DNA of 64,000 bases from Alkaliphilus peptidifermentans DSM 18978 (GTDB taxonomy: Bacteria > Bacillota > Clostridia > Peptostreptococcales > Natronincolaceae). Made by a program: the position numbers and the translations under genes. The notes below the pieces were generated by a model. It had not been told where the DNA came from and did not search any database. It saw nothing but the letters and a program-made list of their open reading frames with translations. Positions 34,767-43,813 of the stretch are shown in pieces (positions within the stretch are counted from its first letter, which is position 1; every line of letters begins with the position of its first letter). The DNA lies in contig NZ_FMUS01000004.1 of NCBI RefSeq assembly GCF_900101495.1, positions 1 to 64,000 of the forward strand. The letters run 5' to 3'.

Positions 34767-35877
34767 TATTGACTACTCCTCTCTCATATGTAAAGGGGAA
34801 TCTCCCCCTCTTTAATATCTCTTTAGCTTTTATTCTATCATCTTCTGATTCTAGTCCAATTTTAACAACCCCCTTTTCGCCTTCACGGGCATGAAGAATC
34901 TCAATATCTTTTATATTAATATTGTTTTCTCCTAGGATTCTCGTTAAATTACCCAATATTCCAGGTTTATCCTCAACATCAATAACTATTTCATGTAATG
35001 GAGGCATATAATCTGTAAAGCGTCCTGGTATTTTATCACGAGTCCTTTTAGCTTCCCCCAGTATTTCTAGTATTTCATCCTCCTTCTCTGTATAAAGAGC
35101 ATACTTAAAATTAGATAGATTTTTTTGTAACCCTTCTATACTCCTAAGAACCTCCGTTTTATTGTATAAGAATATATCCTTCCACATTTCTGGATTCCCT
35201 GAGGCTATACGGGTGGAATCTCTAAAGCCTCCCCCCGCAAATGGAAGATATTTAGTTCCATCACATAAAGAGAGGGATATTACCAGCATAGCTGCTGTTA
35301 AATGGGGAATGTGACTTATCATGGCAACAATTTTATCGTGCTCTTGTGGAGTCACTATTATAGGATATGCCTTCATTTCTGTTACTAGAGTTTTAATTTT
35401 TTCTATAGTATTTTGTGTTGTATTTTCACTGGGTGTCAGAAAGTAATAGGCATTTTCGTACATAGATGAACGGGCAGCCTTTATGCCATCCTTCTCAGAG
35501 CCTGCCATAGGGTGACCCCCAATAAATTGTATGTTTTTTGGTAAATACTTTTGAAACATGCTTGAAATAAAACCTTTAACGCTGCCGACATCTGTAACGA
35601 TTACATCAGCATTAAGTAAAGGTGAAATTTCCTTCAGTATTGATTCATACTGACCCAACGGAGCTGCTATTATTATCACTTCAGTCATTAAAACAGCTTT
35701 TTTCAAATCATCAGCAATACAATCTATCGCTCCAATTTCCCTTGCTTCAATAAGTGAATCCTTCGATACATCGTATCCGGTTATTTTTTTTATCTTACCA
35801 GATTTCTTTAATGCCAGTCCTATTGAACCTCCAATTAAACCCATTCCGATAATTGTAATTTCGTTAAAATGATACAA
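34750..35877 (-). CDS. tyrA: Prephenate dehydrogenase with ACT domain
   Basis: The enzyme oxidatively decarboxylates prephenate to hydroxyphenylpyruvate. It has an NAD loop (ITIIGMGLIGGSIGLALKKSG), the catalytic-histidine block GGHPMAGSEKDGIKAA, a helical dimer domain with RDSTRIASGNPEMWKDI, and a C-terminal ACT domain (IDVEDKPGILGNLTRILGE) for tyrosine control. The frame is open to 35928, but a strong GGGGGAGGGG seven bases before a TTG at 35877 selects that start (375 residues). It is the first gene of the minus-strand aromatic operon. Confidence 0.94.
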   Translation of the reverse strand: MYHFNEITIIGMGLIGGSIGLALKKSGKIKKITGYDVSKDSLIEAREIGAIDCIADDLKKAVLMTEVIIIAAPLGQYESILKEISPLLNADVIVTDVGSVKGFISSMFQKYLPKNIQFIGGHPMAGSEKDGIKAARSSMYENAYYFLTPSENTTQNTIEKIKTLVTEMKAYPIIVTPQEHDKIVAMISHIPHLTAAMLVISLSLCDGTKYLPFAGGGFRDSTRIASGNPEMWKDIFLYNKTEVLRSIEGLQKNLSNFKYALYTEKEDEILEILGEAKRTRDKIPGRFTDYMPPLHEIVIDVEDKPGILGNLTRILGENNINIKDIEILHAREGEKGVVKIGLESEDDRIKAKEILKRGRFPFTYERGVVNNVKGK

Positions 35878-35972
35878 TTTGACGCCCCTCCCCCATGCTC
35901 TTTCTTTGGAATTATTATTATATATCAAATTATCAAATTAAGATTGTAGCTTGAAAAAAATTATTGTTAATT

Positions 35973-36001
35973 ACATTACAGGATAGATCCAGCTATGTCA
36001 A
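35973..36001 (-). promoter_or_regulatory. Probable promoter of the tyrA-aroA operon
   Basis: On the minus strand TTGACA (36001-35996) is 17 bases from TAATGT (35978-35973). About 95 bases separate it from the tyrA start. No leader peptide or terminator is visible in this leader, unlike the divergent aroF side. Confidence 0.55.
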
Positions 36002-36145
36002 GTAAAAGTTTTTTTATTAATTATCATATTTTTGTATAATTATTTATAACCATTTATTTGCAACAGCTGGCAGCATGTTTAAACAATTATTGAAGCCTTG
36101 CAATATTTTAGTAGTTAAAAAGAAATGTAGAAATGAAAAATTTAG

Positions 36146-36174
36146 TTGACATTTATATTTCTTTTGCATATAAT
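36146..36174 (+). promoter_or_regulatory. Consensus sigma-A promoter of the aroF leader
   Basis: TTGACA (36146-36151) and TATAAT (36169-36174) are both perfect and separated by exactly 17 bases. Transcription should begin near 36181, about 34 bases before the leader-peptide ATG. Confidence 0.85.
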
Positions 36175-36214
36175 TCATATTAATCTTCAGAAATTTGAAA
36201 AAAGGATGATTATA

Positions 36215-36382
36215 ATGCTAAGCGAAATTAGAAAGGATTATCAACTAAATATCTATTATTTTTATTTTTACTGGGGCTTTTTCTTTTTTAGCGCTGGTTA
36301 TTTTACTTGGAAAAATTATAGATATGTTGTTTCCCTTCTATTTCAAATAGATCCTTTGAATAAACAATTAGTATATTCATAG
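36215..36382 (+). CDS. Aromatic leader peptide of the aroF attenuator (55 aa)
   Basis: The 55-codon frame starts at an ATG behind AAAGGATG. Residues 14-37 (codons 36254-36325) include sixteen Tyr, Phe or Trp (YYFYFYWGFFFF, then YF, W, Y, Y); the whole peptide has 9 Tyr, 8 Phe and 2 Trp. The stop codon is 29 bases before a terminator stem that sits in front of the DAHP synthase gene. This is the layout of a ribosome-mediated attenuator: scarcity of charged aromatic tRNAs would stall the ribosome and favour an antiterminator. I see no T-box or TRAP-like triplet repeats. The peptide is long for a leader and could in principle do something itself, but the composition argues for a sensing role. 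Confidence 0.88.
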   Translation: MLSEIRKDYQLNIYYFYFYWGFFFFSAGYFTWKNYRYVVSLLFQIDPLNKQLVYS

Positions 36383-36411
36383 CCCTTTAGGTTATGTGAT
36401 ACCAGTTTACC

Positions 36412-36445
36412 AGGAGACTCTTAGAAATAAGAGTCTCCTTTTTTT
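36412..36445 (+). terminator. Attenuator terminator before aroF
   Basis: A perfect 12-bp stem AGGAGACTCTTA / TAAGAGTCTCCT with a GAAA loop is followed by seven T residues (36439-36445), ending 31 bases before the aroF start. An antiterminator partner was not resolved by eye. The two ACCAG copies at 36401-36413 could pair with CTGGT at 36294-36298 or ACTGG at 36270-36274 in the leader. Confidence 0.9.
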
Positions 36446-36476
36446 ATAAAATAAATTAAATTAGGAGGAAATTATT

Positions 36477-37481
36477 ATGGTTATTATTATGAAACCTACA
36501 GCAACTAAGGAGGTAATTAACAAAATCATGCAAAAAATGGAGAGTTTAGGGTGCAGTGTCCATATTACTGAAGGTGAGAATCAAACTATCTTAGGTTTGG
36601 TTGGAGACACAAGTAAAATTAATCCTAGTCAAATCGAAGCTAATGAAAATGTAGATCGACTAGTTCGTGTTCAGTCTCCATACAAACTAGCTAGCAAATT
36701 ATTTCATCCAACACCAACAGTAATAGAAATTGATGGCTGTAAAATTGGTGGAGGAAATATTGGAATTATCGCTGGTCCATGCGCAGTCGAAAGTGAAGAA
36801 CAATTAATGACTATTGCTGCACTTACAAAGAAGCATGGTGCTGGCTTTTTAAGGGGAGGTGCCTTCAAGCCTCGGACCTCACCCTACAGCTTTCAAGGAT
36901 TAGGTGAAGAGGGGCTTAAACTCCTTAAAAAGGCTAAAGAAGTTAATGGTATGCCAATTGTTACTGAGGTTATGGATCATGAGGATTTTGATTTAGTTGC
37001 GGAATATGCAGATATACTTCAAATTGGTGCTAGAAATATGCAAAATTTTTCATTACTTAAGAAGGCAGGAAAAACAAATAAACCCATTCTATTAAAACGT
37101 GGGTTATCTGCAACAATTGAAGAATTTTTAATGGCGGCAGAATATATTATGTCTGAAGGAAACTTAAGAATAATTCTATGTGAGAGGGGTATTAGAACCT
37201 TTGAAACATACACCAGAAATACACTGGATTTAAGTGCTATACCAGTAATTAAAGAGCTGAGTCACCTTCCTATTATTGTTGACCCAAGTCATGCAACAGG
37301 AAAATGGGCTATGGTTGAGCCTTTATCAAAAGCTGCAATTGCAGTTGGGGCTGACGGCCTAATGATTGAAGTTCACCATCAGCCAGAACTGGCTTTATGT
37401 GATGGAGCACAATCCCTTAAGCCTGCCAAATTCGGTAGATTGATGGAAGCTATAAATAAAATTTCTGAAGCTTTATCGTAG
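36477..37481 (+). CDS. aroF: 3-deoxy-7-phosphoheptulonate (DAHP) synthase, type I beta with regulatory domain
   Basis: The 334-residue enzyme catalyses the first step of the shikimate pathway. Residues ~4-75 form the ferredoxin-like (FBD) regulatory domain found in Thermotoga-type enzymes, which mediates feedback inhibition. The catalytic barrel shows IAGPCAVESEEQL, LRGGAFKPRTSPYSFQG, LQIGARNMQNF, KPILLKRGLSAT, CERGIRTFE and DPSHATGKW, covering metal and phosphate ligands. TTAGGAGG lies eight bases before the ATG at 36477; a second ATG at 36489 is possible. It is expressed through the leader attenuator and is transcribed away from the other aromatic genes. Confidence 0.96.
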   Translation: MVIIMKPTATKEVINKIMQKMESLGCSVHITEGENQTILGLVGDTSKINPSQIEANENVDRLVRVQSPYKLASKLFHPTPTVIEIDGCKIGGGNIGIIAGPCAVESEEQLMTIAALTKKHGAGFLRGGAFKPRTSPYSFQGLGEEGLKLLKKAKEVNGMPIVTEVMDHEDFDLVAEYADILQIGARNMQNFSLLKKAGKTNKPILLKRGLSATIEEFLMAAEYIMSEGNLRIILCERGIRTFETYTRNTLDLSAIPVIKELSHLPIIVDPSHATGKWAMVEPLSKAAIAVGADGLMIEVHHQPELALCDGAQSLKPAKFGRLMEAINKISEALS

Positions 37482-37563
37482 ATCAGAGGGATTTTTGAGT
37501 ATTTATATTATAACGAGTTTATTCAAGGTGCAAAGTTGAGTATTGTTGATTTTTATTAGCAAT

Positions 37564-37593
37564 AAAAAAAACTGCTGTAGCAGCAGTTTTTTT
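37564..37593 (+). terminator. Bidirectional terminator between aroF and rny
   Basis: ACTGCTG pairs with CAGCAGT over a 3-base loop, flanked by A-run and T-run on the two sides, so it can end transcripts from both convergent genes. Confidence 0.85.
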
Positions 37594-39130
37594 ACTTTGC
37601 ATATTCAATTGCTCTTGTTTCTCTAATTACGTTAACTTTTATTTGACCTGGGTATTCCAGTTCGTTTTCAATACGTTTAGTTATACCTCTAGCTAATAGA
37701 ATAATGTCTTCATCACTATAGGAATCCGGTTTTACTAAAATACGAATTTCTCTACCTGCTTGTATTGCAAATGATTTTTCAACTCCATCAAAATCGTTTG
37801 CGATTTCTTCCAGCTTTTCTAAACGTTTGATATATGATTCCAGAGTTTCTCTTCTTGCACCTGGTCTTGCAGCTGAAATTGCATCAGCAGCAGTAACTAA
37901 TACTGCTTCAATTGACTGTGGCTCATAATCGCCATGATGTGTTGACATAGCATGAATTACATCTTTTGATTCTTTGTACTTTCTTAAAAGCTCCATACCA
38001 ATTTCCACATGGGTTCCTTCTATCTCATGGTCAACGGCTTTACCTATATCATGAAGTAATCCTGCTCGTTTTGCCAACTTAACATCCGTGCCCAACTCAG
38101 CAGCCATGATACCAGCTAAATGAGATACTTCTATAGAATGCTTTAAGACATTCTGTCCATAGCTTGTTCTATACTTAAGGCGTCCCAATAACTTGATTAA
38201 CTCTGGGTGAAGTCCGTGAACTCCAGCTTCAAATGTAGCCTGTTCACCTTCTTCTTTAATAATGTTATCCACTTCTCGCTTTGCTTTTTCAACCATTTCT
38301 TCAATTCTAGCTGGATGTATTCTTCCATCTACTATCAGCTTTTCTAGGGCAATTCTAGCTACTTCTCTCCTAATTGGATCAAAGCCTGAAAGAATAACTG
38401 CCTCCGGTGTATCATCGATAATCAAGTCGATACCTGTTAATGTTTCTAATGTACGAATATTTCGACCTTCTCTACCAATGATTCTACCCTTCATTTCATC
38501 ATTTGGCAATGCTACAACAGTTACTGTTGTTTCAGCCACATGATCTGCTGCACATTTTTGAATTGAATAGGTTATTATTTCTTTTGCTCTCTTCTCAGCT
38601 TCATCCTTTGCCTTGCCTTCGATGTCCTTGATCATCATTGCACTTTCATATCTGACTTCTTTTTCAATATCATTTAGCAGAAGTTGTCTAGCTTCCTCAG
38701 ATGTTAGACCAGATAATTCTTCAAGCTTACGAATCTCTTTTTCATAAAGCTGATTGATTTCTTCTTGTTTGTCTTCTAAATCCCGTAATTTTTTAGATAA
38801 TCTATCATCTTTTTGCTCTAATCCTTCAGATTTTTTATCTAAAACTTCTTCTTTTTGAATTAATCTTCTTTCAATGCGTTGTAGTTCGTTTCGCCTCTCT
38901 CTACTCTCTCGTTCAAATTCATTACGGAGCTTGTGAACTTCTTCCTTAGCTTCAAGTAAAACTTCTTTTTTACTAGTTTCAGCATCACGTTCAGCATCTT
39001 CAATAAGTTTTTTGGCAAGTATTTCTGCACTCCCTATTTTACGCTCCCCAATGGTTTTTCGAATCAAATAGCCGATAAGGCATCCTACTACAGTTGCAAC
39101 TAAGATAAATATTATGTCTTGACTATTAAT
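37592..39130 (-). CDS. rny: Ribonuclease Y, apparent ATT start
   Basis: RNase Y is the membrane-anchored endonuclease that starts mRNA decay. The long coiled coil (about 50-150), the KH domain ([23 protein letters not shown]) and the HD domain ([37 protein letters not shown]) are intact. The first usual start (TTG at 39067) would lack the membrane anchor. In frame upstream is a clear hydrophobic helix ([20 protein letters not shown]) beginning at an ATT codon (39130), nine bases after AAAGGAGG, with no ATG/GTG/TTG available. The 512-residue product has the family length. ATT start codons are known, for example in infC. Confidence 0.93.
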   Translation of the reverse strand: MNSQDIIFILVATVVGCLIGYLIRKTIGERKIGSAEILAKKLIEDAERDAETSKKEVLLEAKEEVHKLRNEFERESRERRNELQRIERRLIQKEEVLDKKSEGLEQKDDRLSKKLRDLEDKQEEINQLYEKEIRKLEELSGLTSEEARQLLLNDIEKEVRYESAMMIKDIEGKAKDEAEKRAKEIITYSIQKCAADHVAETTVTVVALPNDEMKGRIIGREGRNIRTLETLTGIDLIIDDTPEAVILSGFDPIRREVARIALEKLIVDGRIHPARIEEMVEKAKREVDNIIKEEGEQATFEAGVHGLHPELIKLLGRLKYRTSYGQNVLKHSIEVSHLAGIMAAELGTDVKLAKRAGLLHDIGKAVDHEIEGTHVEIGMELLRKYKESKDVIHAMSTHHGDYEPQSIEAVLVTAADAISAARPGARRETLESYIKRLEKLEEIANDFDGVEKSFAIQAGREIRILVKPDSYSDEDIILLARGITKRIENELEYPGQIKVNVIRETRAIEYAK

Positions 39131-39262
39131 ATGTGGACACCTCCTTTATTTAGTTTTAAAGGTACAGTGAGTTACAATTTCATTGAGTAAATATGTAACC
39201 CAAACAAAAATCATGAACTTATAGGCATACAATACCCATAAAATACACCATGATTTGTATTT

Positions 39263-39291
39263 ATTGTATATCTTTTTTATTATCGTGTCAA
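39263..39291 (-). promoter_or_regulatory. Promoter of rny
   Basis: On the minus strand TTGACA (39291-39286) is 17 bases from TACAAT (39268-39263), about 130 bases upstream of the rny start. A short minus-strand ORF (39146-39343) overlaps this promoter and is probably not a gene. Confidence 0.7.
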
Positions 39292-39389
39292 GTTGGATTA
39301 TATACATGCTATAGAGCTTAAAACCTATTTTCATTTTTGACATATCCTACTTCTTTATACACCTATTCTTAATCTCTCTTAAATTATAC

Positions 39390-39415
39390 AAAAACCCCTC
39401 TTTTGAGGGGTTTTT
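39390..39415 (-). terminator. Intrinsic terminator of recA
   Basis: AAAAACCCCTC pairs with GAGGGGTTTTT over a 4-base loop, five bases behind the recA stop codon. Confidence 0.9.
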
Positions 39416-39419
39416 AGGT

Positions 39420-40454
39420 TTATTCATCTATTTCTTCAGTTACTACTGCTTCAATATTTCCTTTTCCTTGAGTTAATCCATAATGCTGGCGAATTTTATC
39501 CTCAAGCTCCTTCCAGATATCTGGATTTTCCTTTAGAAATTGCTTAGCATTTTCTCTACCTTGACCTAGTCTATCATCTCCATAGCTATACCATGCTCCG
39601 GCCTTCTTAACTATATCAAGATTAGCAGCTGTGTCAAGAACATCACCAGTTTTAGAAATACCTTCTCCATACATTATATCAAATTCAGCCTGTTTAAATG
39701 GTGGAGCAACTTTGTTTTTAACAACCTTTACCCTAGTACGGTTACCCATAATATCATTACCCTGTTTAATAACATCAATTCTGCGAACATCCAGTCTTAC
39801 TGAAGCATAGAATTTTAATGCCTTACCACCAGTAGTTGTTTCTGGGTTACCAAACATTACTCCAACCTTTTCACGAAGCTGATTTATAAATATAGCAGTA
39901 GTTTTTGATTTATTAACTGCTCCAGCAAGCTTTCTTAATGCCTGTGACATTAAACGTGCCTGTAGTCCTATATGACTATCACCCATTTCACCTTCAATTT
40001 CAGCCTTAGGAACAAGGGCTGCAACCGAGTCTACTACTATTACATCTATAGCTCCACTCCGGACAAGTGCTTCAGCAATCTCTAGCGCCTGTTCACCAGT
40101 ATCTGGTTGTGAAACTATTAAATCATCTATATTTACTCCTAGTTTTTGTGCGTAAGCTGGATCAAGAGCATGCTCGGCGTCGATAAATGCAGCAGAGCCT
40201 CCATTTTTTTGAGCTTCTGCAATAATATGTAAGGTTACTGTTGTCTTACCTGATGCCTCTGGCCCATAAATTTCTATAATTCTACCTCTAGGTACTCCTC
40301 CAACACCCAGTGCAATATCTAACTCTATTGAACCAGTAGAAATACATTCCATGCTCAGCTTTGAATCTTCTCCTAATTTCATTATTGAACCTTTTCCAAA
40401 TTGCTTTTCTATTTGATTAATAGCCATCTCCAACGCTTTTTTCTTTTCCATCAT
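39420..40454 (-). CDS. recA: Recombinase A
   Basis: The 344-residue RecA has Walker [14 protein letters not shown] (64-76), Walker [20 protein letters not shown], the L1/L2 DNA-binding loops ([35 protein letters not shown]) and an acidic C-terminus. It promotes strand exchange and LexA cleavage. The start at 40454 has only a weak ribosome site. The in-frame codons just upstream (PDKALVDK) look like a natural RecA N-terminus but contain no usable start before the stop, so the true start is a little uncertain. The promoter carries a LexA box. Confidence 0.96.
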   Translation of the reverse strand: MMEKKKALEMAINQIEKQFGKGSIMKLGEDSKLSMECISTGSIELDIALGVGGVPRGRIIEIYGPEASGKTTVTLHIIAEAQKNGGSAAFIDAEHALDPAYAQKLGVNIDDLIVSQPDTGEQALEIAEALVRSGAIDVIVVDSVAALVPKAEIEGEMGDSHIGLQARLMSQALRKLAGAVNKSKTTAIFINQLREKVGVMFGNPETTTGGKALKFYASVRLDVRRIDVIKQGNDIMGNRTRVKVVKNKVAPPFKQAEFDIMYGEGISKTGDVLDTAANLDIVKKAGAWYSYGDDRLGQGRENAKQFLKENPDIWKELEDKIRQHYGLTQGKGNIEAVVTEEIDE

Positions 40455-40501
40455 TTTATCTACCAGAGCTTTGTCTGGCTCACCTACCTTTCATGATATT
40501 C

Positions 40502-40513
40502 GAACATTTGTTC
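40502..40513. promoter_or_regulatory. LexA (SOS) box of recA
   Basis: GAACATTTGTTC, preceded by C in the CGAAC-N4-GTTC pattern of Firmicute SOS boxes, lies about ten bases downstream of the recA -10 element, where bound LexA would block transcription. Confidence 0.88.
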
Positions 40514-40522
40514 TTTTTTATA

Positions 40523-40551
40523 ATTATAACTTATTTAAATATGTAGGTCAA
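40523..40551 (-). promoter_or_regulatory. Promoter of recA
   Basis: On the minus strand TTGACC (40551-40546) is exactly 17 bases from TATAAT (40528-40523), immediately upstream of the LexA box. Confidence 0.8.
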
Positions 40552-40618
40552 ATATATTTTTATAGTTTATTTAAATTTCGTACCCTTTAAAAAAATACCT
40601 CTACTAATAATTGATAAT

Positions 40619-41857
40619 TTAAACTTCCTTCATTATTTTCTTTCTTAGAAGGTTTAAGGCAGTTATGGTTGAAAGCTTCTGTATTCTTTCTCTTTTACCA
40701 TATAATTGAAGATGAACTACTTCAAATTCATCAATTACATTAATACCAATAAATACTGTTCCGACAGGCTTTTCAGGTGTACCTCCCTTTGGCCCAGCTA
40801 TTCCAGTTATTGATATACAGCATTGTGAATTAGTTCTGCTTTTCAATCCTTTAACCATTGCCAATGCAACCTCTTTACTAACTGCTCCAAAGCTATTTAT
40901 TAACTCTGGTGATATTGAGAGATCTCTAGTCTTAGATTCGTTACTATAGGTAATAAATCCACTTTCAAAGACTTCAGAGATTCCAGCTACAGAAGTAAGC
41001 TTAGCAGCCAGCATCCCACCTGTACAAGATTCAGCTGTAGATAGTCTAAGGTTTTTTTCTTTTAATATTTTGTAAACTTCTTCTTCTAATGTGCTGCCGT
41101 CATGGCTGTATATATAATTTCCTATTCTGGCTTGTATTTCCCTCAGCAGTGGCTCCATTTCCTCTCGGCAAAAATCTTCACTTTCCCCCTCAGCTGTTAC
41201 AGTTAAAGTAATATTACCGTCTAGGGCGTAAGTTGCTACTGATAAGTTATTATACTTTTGAATTAAATCCATAAGCTCATCCTCAAGGGCTGATTCACCA
41301 ATCCCTATAACTTCAAAGCTTTTTATAATTATACTTTTACTGCTTAAATACTTTAATGAGGGCATTACATAGCTGGTTAACATAGCCTGCATTTCAAAGG
41401 GGGGACCAGGTAGCACATATATTTTTTTAAATTTATATTCTATTAAAAAGCCTGGTGCAGTACCATTTTCATTTTCAATTATTGAAGCTCCCTTTGGGAA
41501 ATATGCTTGACGAAAATTATTAGCTGGACATCTCTTGTGCCTCCTGCTAAGTATCTCCACTATATGCTCCTTAGCATCATCATTTAACTCCAGAGGACAA
41601 CCAGTTACTTCTGCAACCGCTTCTCTGGTAATATCGTCTAATGTTGGGCCTAAGCCTCCAGTGATTATTAAAATGTCTGAATTATTCAAGGCATAAGTAA
41701 TTGAATTAATTATACTTTGCAGGTCATCTTCTACAATTAGCTTGGTACCAACACTAAAGCCGTGTGAAATCAATTGTTGAGAAATAAAATAAGAGTTAGT
41801 ATCTATTGTTTTACCCTTAAGTAGCTCTGTTCCTATACATACTATTGAAGCCTTCAT
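40619..41857 (-). CDS. cinA: CinA-family protein (NMN deamidase / competence-damage inducible)
   Basis: The 412-residue protein has an N-terminal molybdopterin-binding-like (COG1058) domain (ASIVCIGTELLKGKTIDTNS, LIITGGLGPTLDD) and a C-terminal NMN deamidase domain (LSTAESCTGGMLAAKLTSVAG, TGIAGPKGGTPEKPVGTVFIG). It recycles NMN in pyridine nucleotide metabolism. The frame is open to 41932, but GAGGAGCGGAGGGC before the ATG at 41857 and the standard family length select that start. Position between pgsA and recA is conserved in Firmicutes. Confidence 0.94.
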   Translation of the reverse strand: MKASIVCIGTELLKGKTIDTNSYFISQQLISHGFSVGTKLIVEDDLQSIINSITYALNNSDILIITGGLGPTLDDITREAVAEVTGCPLELNDDAKEHIVEILSRRHKRCPANNFRQAYFPKGASIIENENGTAPGFLIEYKFKKIYVLPGPPFEMQAMLTSYVMPSLKYLSSKSIIIKSFEVIGIGESALEDELMDLIQKYNNLSVATYALDGNITLTVTAEGESEDFCREEMEPLLREIQARIGNYIYSHDGSTLEEEVYKILKEKNLRLSTAESCTGGMLAAKLTSVAGISEVFESGFITYSNESKTRDLSISPELINSFGAVSKEVALAMVKGLKSRTNSQCCISITGIAGPKGGTPEKPVGTVFIGINVIDEFEVVHLQLYGKRERIQKLSTITALNLLRKKIMKEV

Positions 41858-41952
41858 GCCCTCCGCTCCTCTTAAATGTTTTTTAAATACAAAATGCCAA
41901 TAATAATGATTGGCATTCAGATCAATCTTCAATTTTAACTTTAAGGAGATTA

Positions 41953-42489
41953 TTAATGCTTTAAAATGTGATTGTTTATTTTAATATAATCAAGACCAGA
42001 AATTACTGTAAAAATAACTGCCACCCAGATCATGATGGTATCAAAGGGAAAATTAATATATCTGAAGGGAAAGTTATTAATTAATATAGCAATAATTGCA
42101 ATAATCTGAGTTATGGTTTTTGCCTTCCCCCACCAACTGGCGGCAATTACAATTCCTTCTGCAGCTGCTACAGCTCTTAAAATACTTATAGTAAATTCTC
42201 TAGCAATAATAATAACTACAACCCATGCTGATAGCTTTCCCAGTTGCACTAGAGAGATTAATGCCGCAGATACCAGTAGTTTATCTGCCAATGGGTCCAT
42301 GAACTTTCCAAAGTTTGTTACTTGGTTTTTTTTCCTAGCAATGTACCCATCCAGCGTATCTGTAATGGCAGCTATAATAAAAATTCCAGCTGCTATTTGT
42401 ACTCCATAGGGTACACGATTTAATAGAAAAACCATGAAAACAGGAACTAGTAAAATTCTAAGAATTGTTAACTTATTTGCTAAATTCAT
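41953..42489 (-). CDS. pgsA: CDP-diacylglycerol-glycerol-3-phosphate 3-phosphatidyltransferase
   Basis: The 178-residue integral membrane enzyme makes phosphatidylglycerol phosphate. The CDP-alcohol phosphotransferase signature [20 protein letters not shown] continues to MDPLADKLL (D-x2-DG-x2-AR-x8-G-x3-D-x3-D) with all aspartates present. About five to six membrane helices follow. The ATG overlaps the last codons of rimO by 17 bases. A TTG directly before it is possible but unneeded. Confidence 0.95.
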   Translation of the reverse strand: MNLANKLTILRILLVPVFMVFLLNRVPYGVQIAAGIFIIAAITDTLDGYIARKKNQVTNFGKFMDPLADKLLVSAALISLVQLGKLSAWVVVIIIAREFTISILRAVAAAEGIVIAASWWGKAKTITQIIAIIAILINNFPFRYINFPFDTIMIWVAVIFTVISGLDYIKINNHILKH

Positions 42490-43813
42490 CAATTACATCT
42501 CCCATCAAATCATATTCTAATGCTCCACTTATCTTCACCTTAACTATTTCGCCTACTTCTATAGTCCTTGAAGATTGCAGATATACTAGTCCATCTATTT
42601 CAGGAGCATCTCCTCTAGTTCTACCCATATATTCTTTTCCCTTAACCATAACCTCTTCAACCAATACTTCCATTTCTCTGCCAACCTTAGCTTGATTATT
42701 ATCTAAGGAAATTTTTTGCTGTATTTCCATTATTTCACTTCTGCGGACTTCCTTAATATCTTCATCTACTTGATCTGGTAATAGTGCTGCTGGAGTTCCT
42801 TCTTCCTTTGAATAAGCAAATACTCCTAGCTTATCAAATTGCATTTCTTCAACAAAGGCCTTCAGATCTTGATAATGCTTATCTTCTTCACCCGGGAAGC
42901 CTACAATCAAAGAAGTTCTTAACACTATATCTGGCATTTGGCTTCTTAGCTTATTAATAAGTTGAGTAAGAGCCTCTCTTCTTGTTCTTCTGTTCATAAG
43001 CTTTAGTATTGAGTCGTTTGAATGCTGGATAGGCATATCTAAATACTTGCAAATTTTTTCTTTGCTTTTTATTACCTCTATTAAATCATCTGTAATCATT
43101 TCGGGATAGGCATAAAGAAGTCGAATCCAATGTATACCATCAACTTCATTTAGTTTTTCTAAAAGTCTTGGCAGCATCAATTCATCGTATATATCTACGC
43201 CATATCGGGTAGTGTCCTGTGCAATTAGTATAATTTCTTTAACACCTTTATTAGCTAAATCTTCTACCTCTTTTATTATGTTTTCCATTTTTCTACTTCT
43301 ATATTTTCCACGAAGCTTCGGAATAATACAGTAGGTACAAACATTGTCGCATCCATCAGAAATTTTAACATAGGCAGTATGAGATGGTGTTGTTTGAAAT
43401 CTTGGCAAAGACTCATCAAATGCTTGATCGATATTACCAATTTGAATAATTTTATTACCCTTCATACTTTCATTAATAGTTTCAACAATTGTATGATAAT
43501 TGCCTGTTCCAATTATGGCATCAACCTCTGGTAGCTCCTTTAATAAATCTTCTGAATAGCGTTCTCCAAGGCAGCCAGATACTAATAAAAGCTTTAATCG
43601 CTTTTTTTTAAGCATTCCCAGCTCAATTATTTTATTAATTGATTCTTCCTTCGCAGCATCAATAAACCCACAGGTGTTTACAATAATTATATCTGCATTA
43701 TTTTTAGTAGTTGTTAGCTTATAGCCGTATTTGTTCAATATCCCCAGCATAATTTCTGCATCGATTAGGTTTTTAGAGCATCCAAGGGATTCTATATATA
43801 CTGTAAGATTCAT
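42473..43813 (-). CDS. rimO: Ribosomal protein S12 methylthiotransferase
   Basis: The 446-residue radical-SAM enzyme methylthiolates an aspartate of S12. The N-terminal UPF0004 domain has cluster cysteines in [22 protein letters not shown] and [10 protein letters not shown]. The radical-SAM motif is CDNVCTYC and the C-terminal TRAM domain covers about residues 380-440. The [11 protein letters not shown] sequence is RimO-like rather than MiaB-like. Its ATG overlaps the stop codon of mnmH (ATGA). Confidence 0.95.
   Translation of the reverse strand: MNLTVYIESLGCSKNLIDAEIMLGILNKYGYKLTTTKNNADIIIVNTCGFIDAAKEESINKIIELGMLKKKRLKLLLVSGCLGERYSEDLLKELPEVDAIIGTGNYHTIVETINESMKGNKIIQIGNIDQAFDESLPRFQTTPSHTAYVKISDGCDNVCTYCIIPKLRGKYRSRKMENIIKEVEDLANKGVKEIILIAQDTTRYGVDIYDELMLPRLLEKLNEVDGIHWIRLLYAYPEMITDDLIEVIKSKEKICKYLDMPIQHSNDSILKLMNRRTRREALTQLINKLRSQMPDIVLRTSLIVGFPGEEDKHYQDLKAFVEEMQFDKLGVFAYSKEEGTPAALLPDQVDEDIKEVRRSEIMEIQQKISLDNNQAKVGREMEVLVEEVMVKGKEYMGRTRGDAPEIDGLVYLQSSRTIEVGEIVKVKISGALEYDLMGDVIDEFSK

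Noticed and set aside
36181-36476. T-box or TRAP control of aroF
   Set aside because: No AGGGTGG-type T-box sequence and no regularly spaced GAG/TAG triplets were found; the aromatic ORF with terminator explains the leader better.
39146-39343. 65-residue minus-strand ORF between recA and rny
   Set aside because: It overlaps a good rny promoter and has low-complexity composition. It could be translated from an upstream read-through transcript but nothing supports that.
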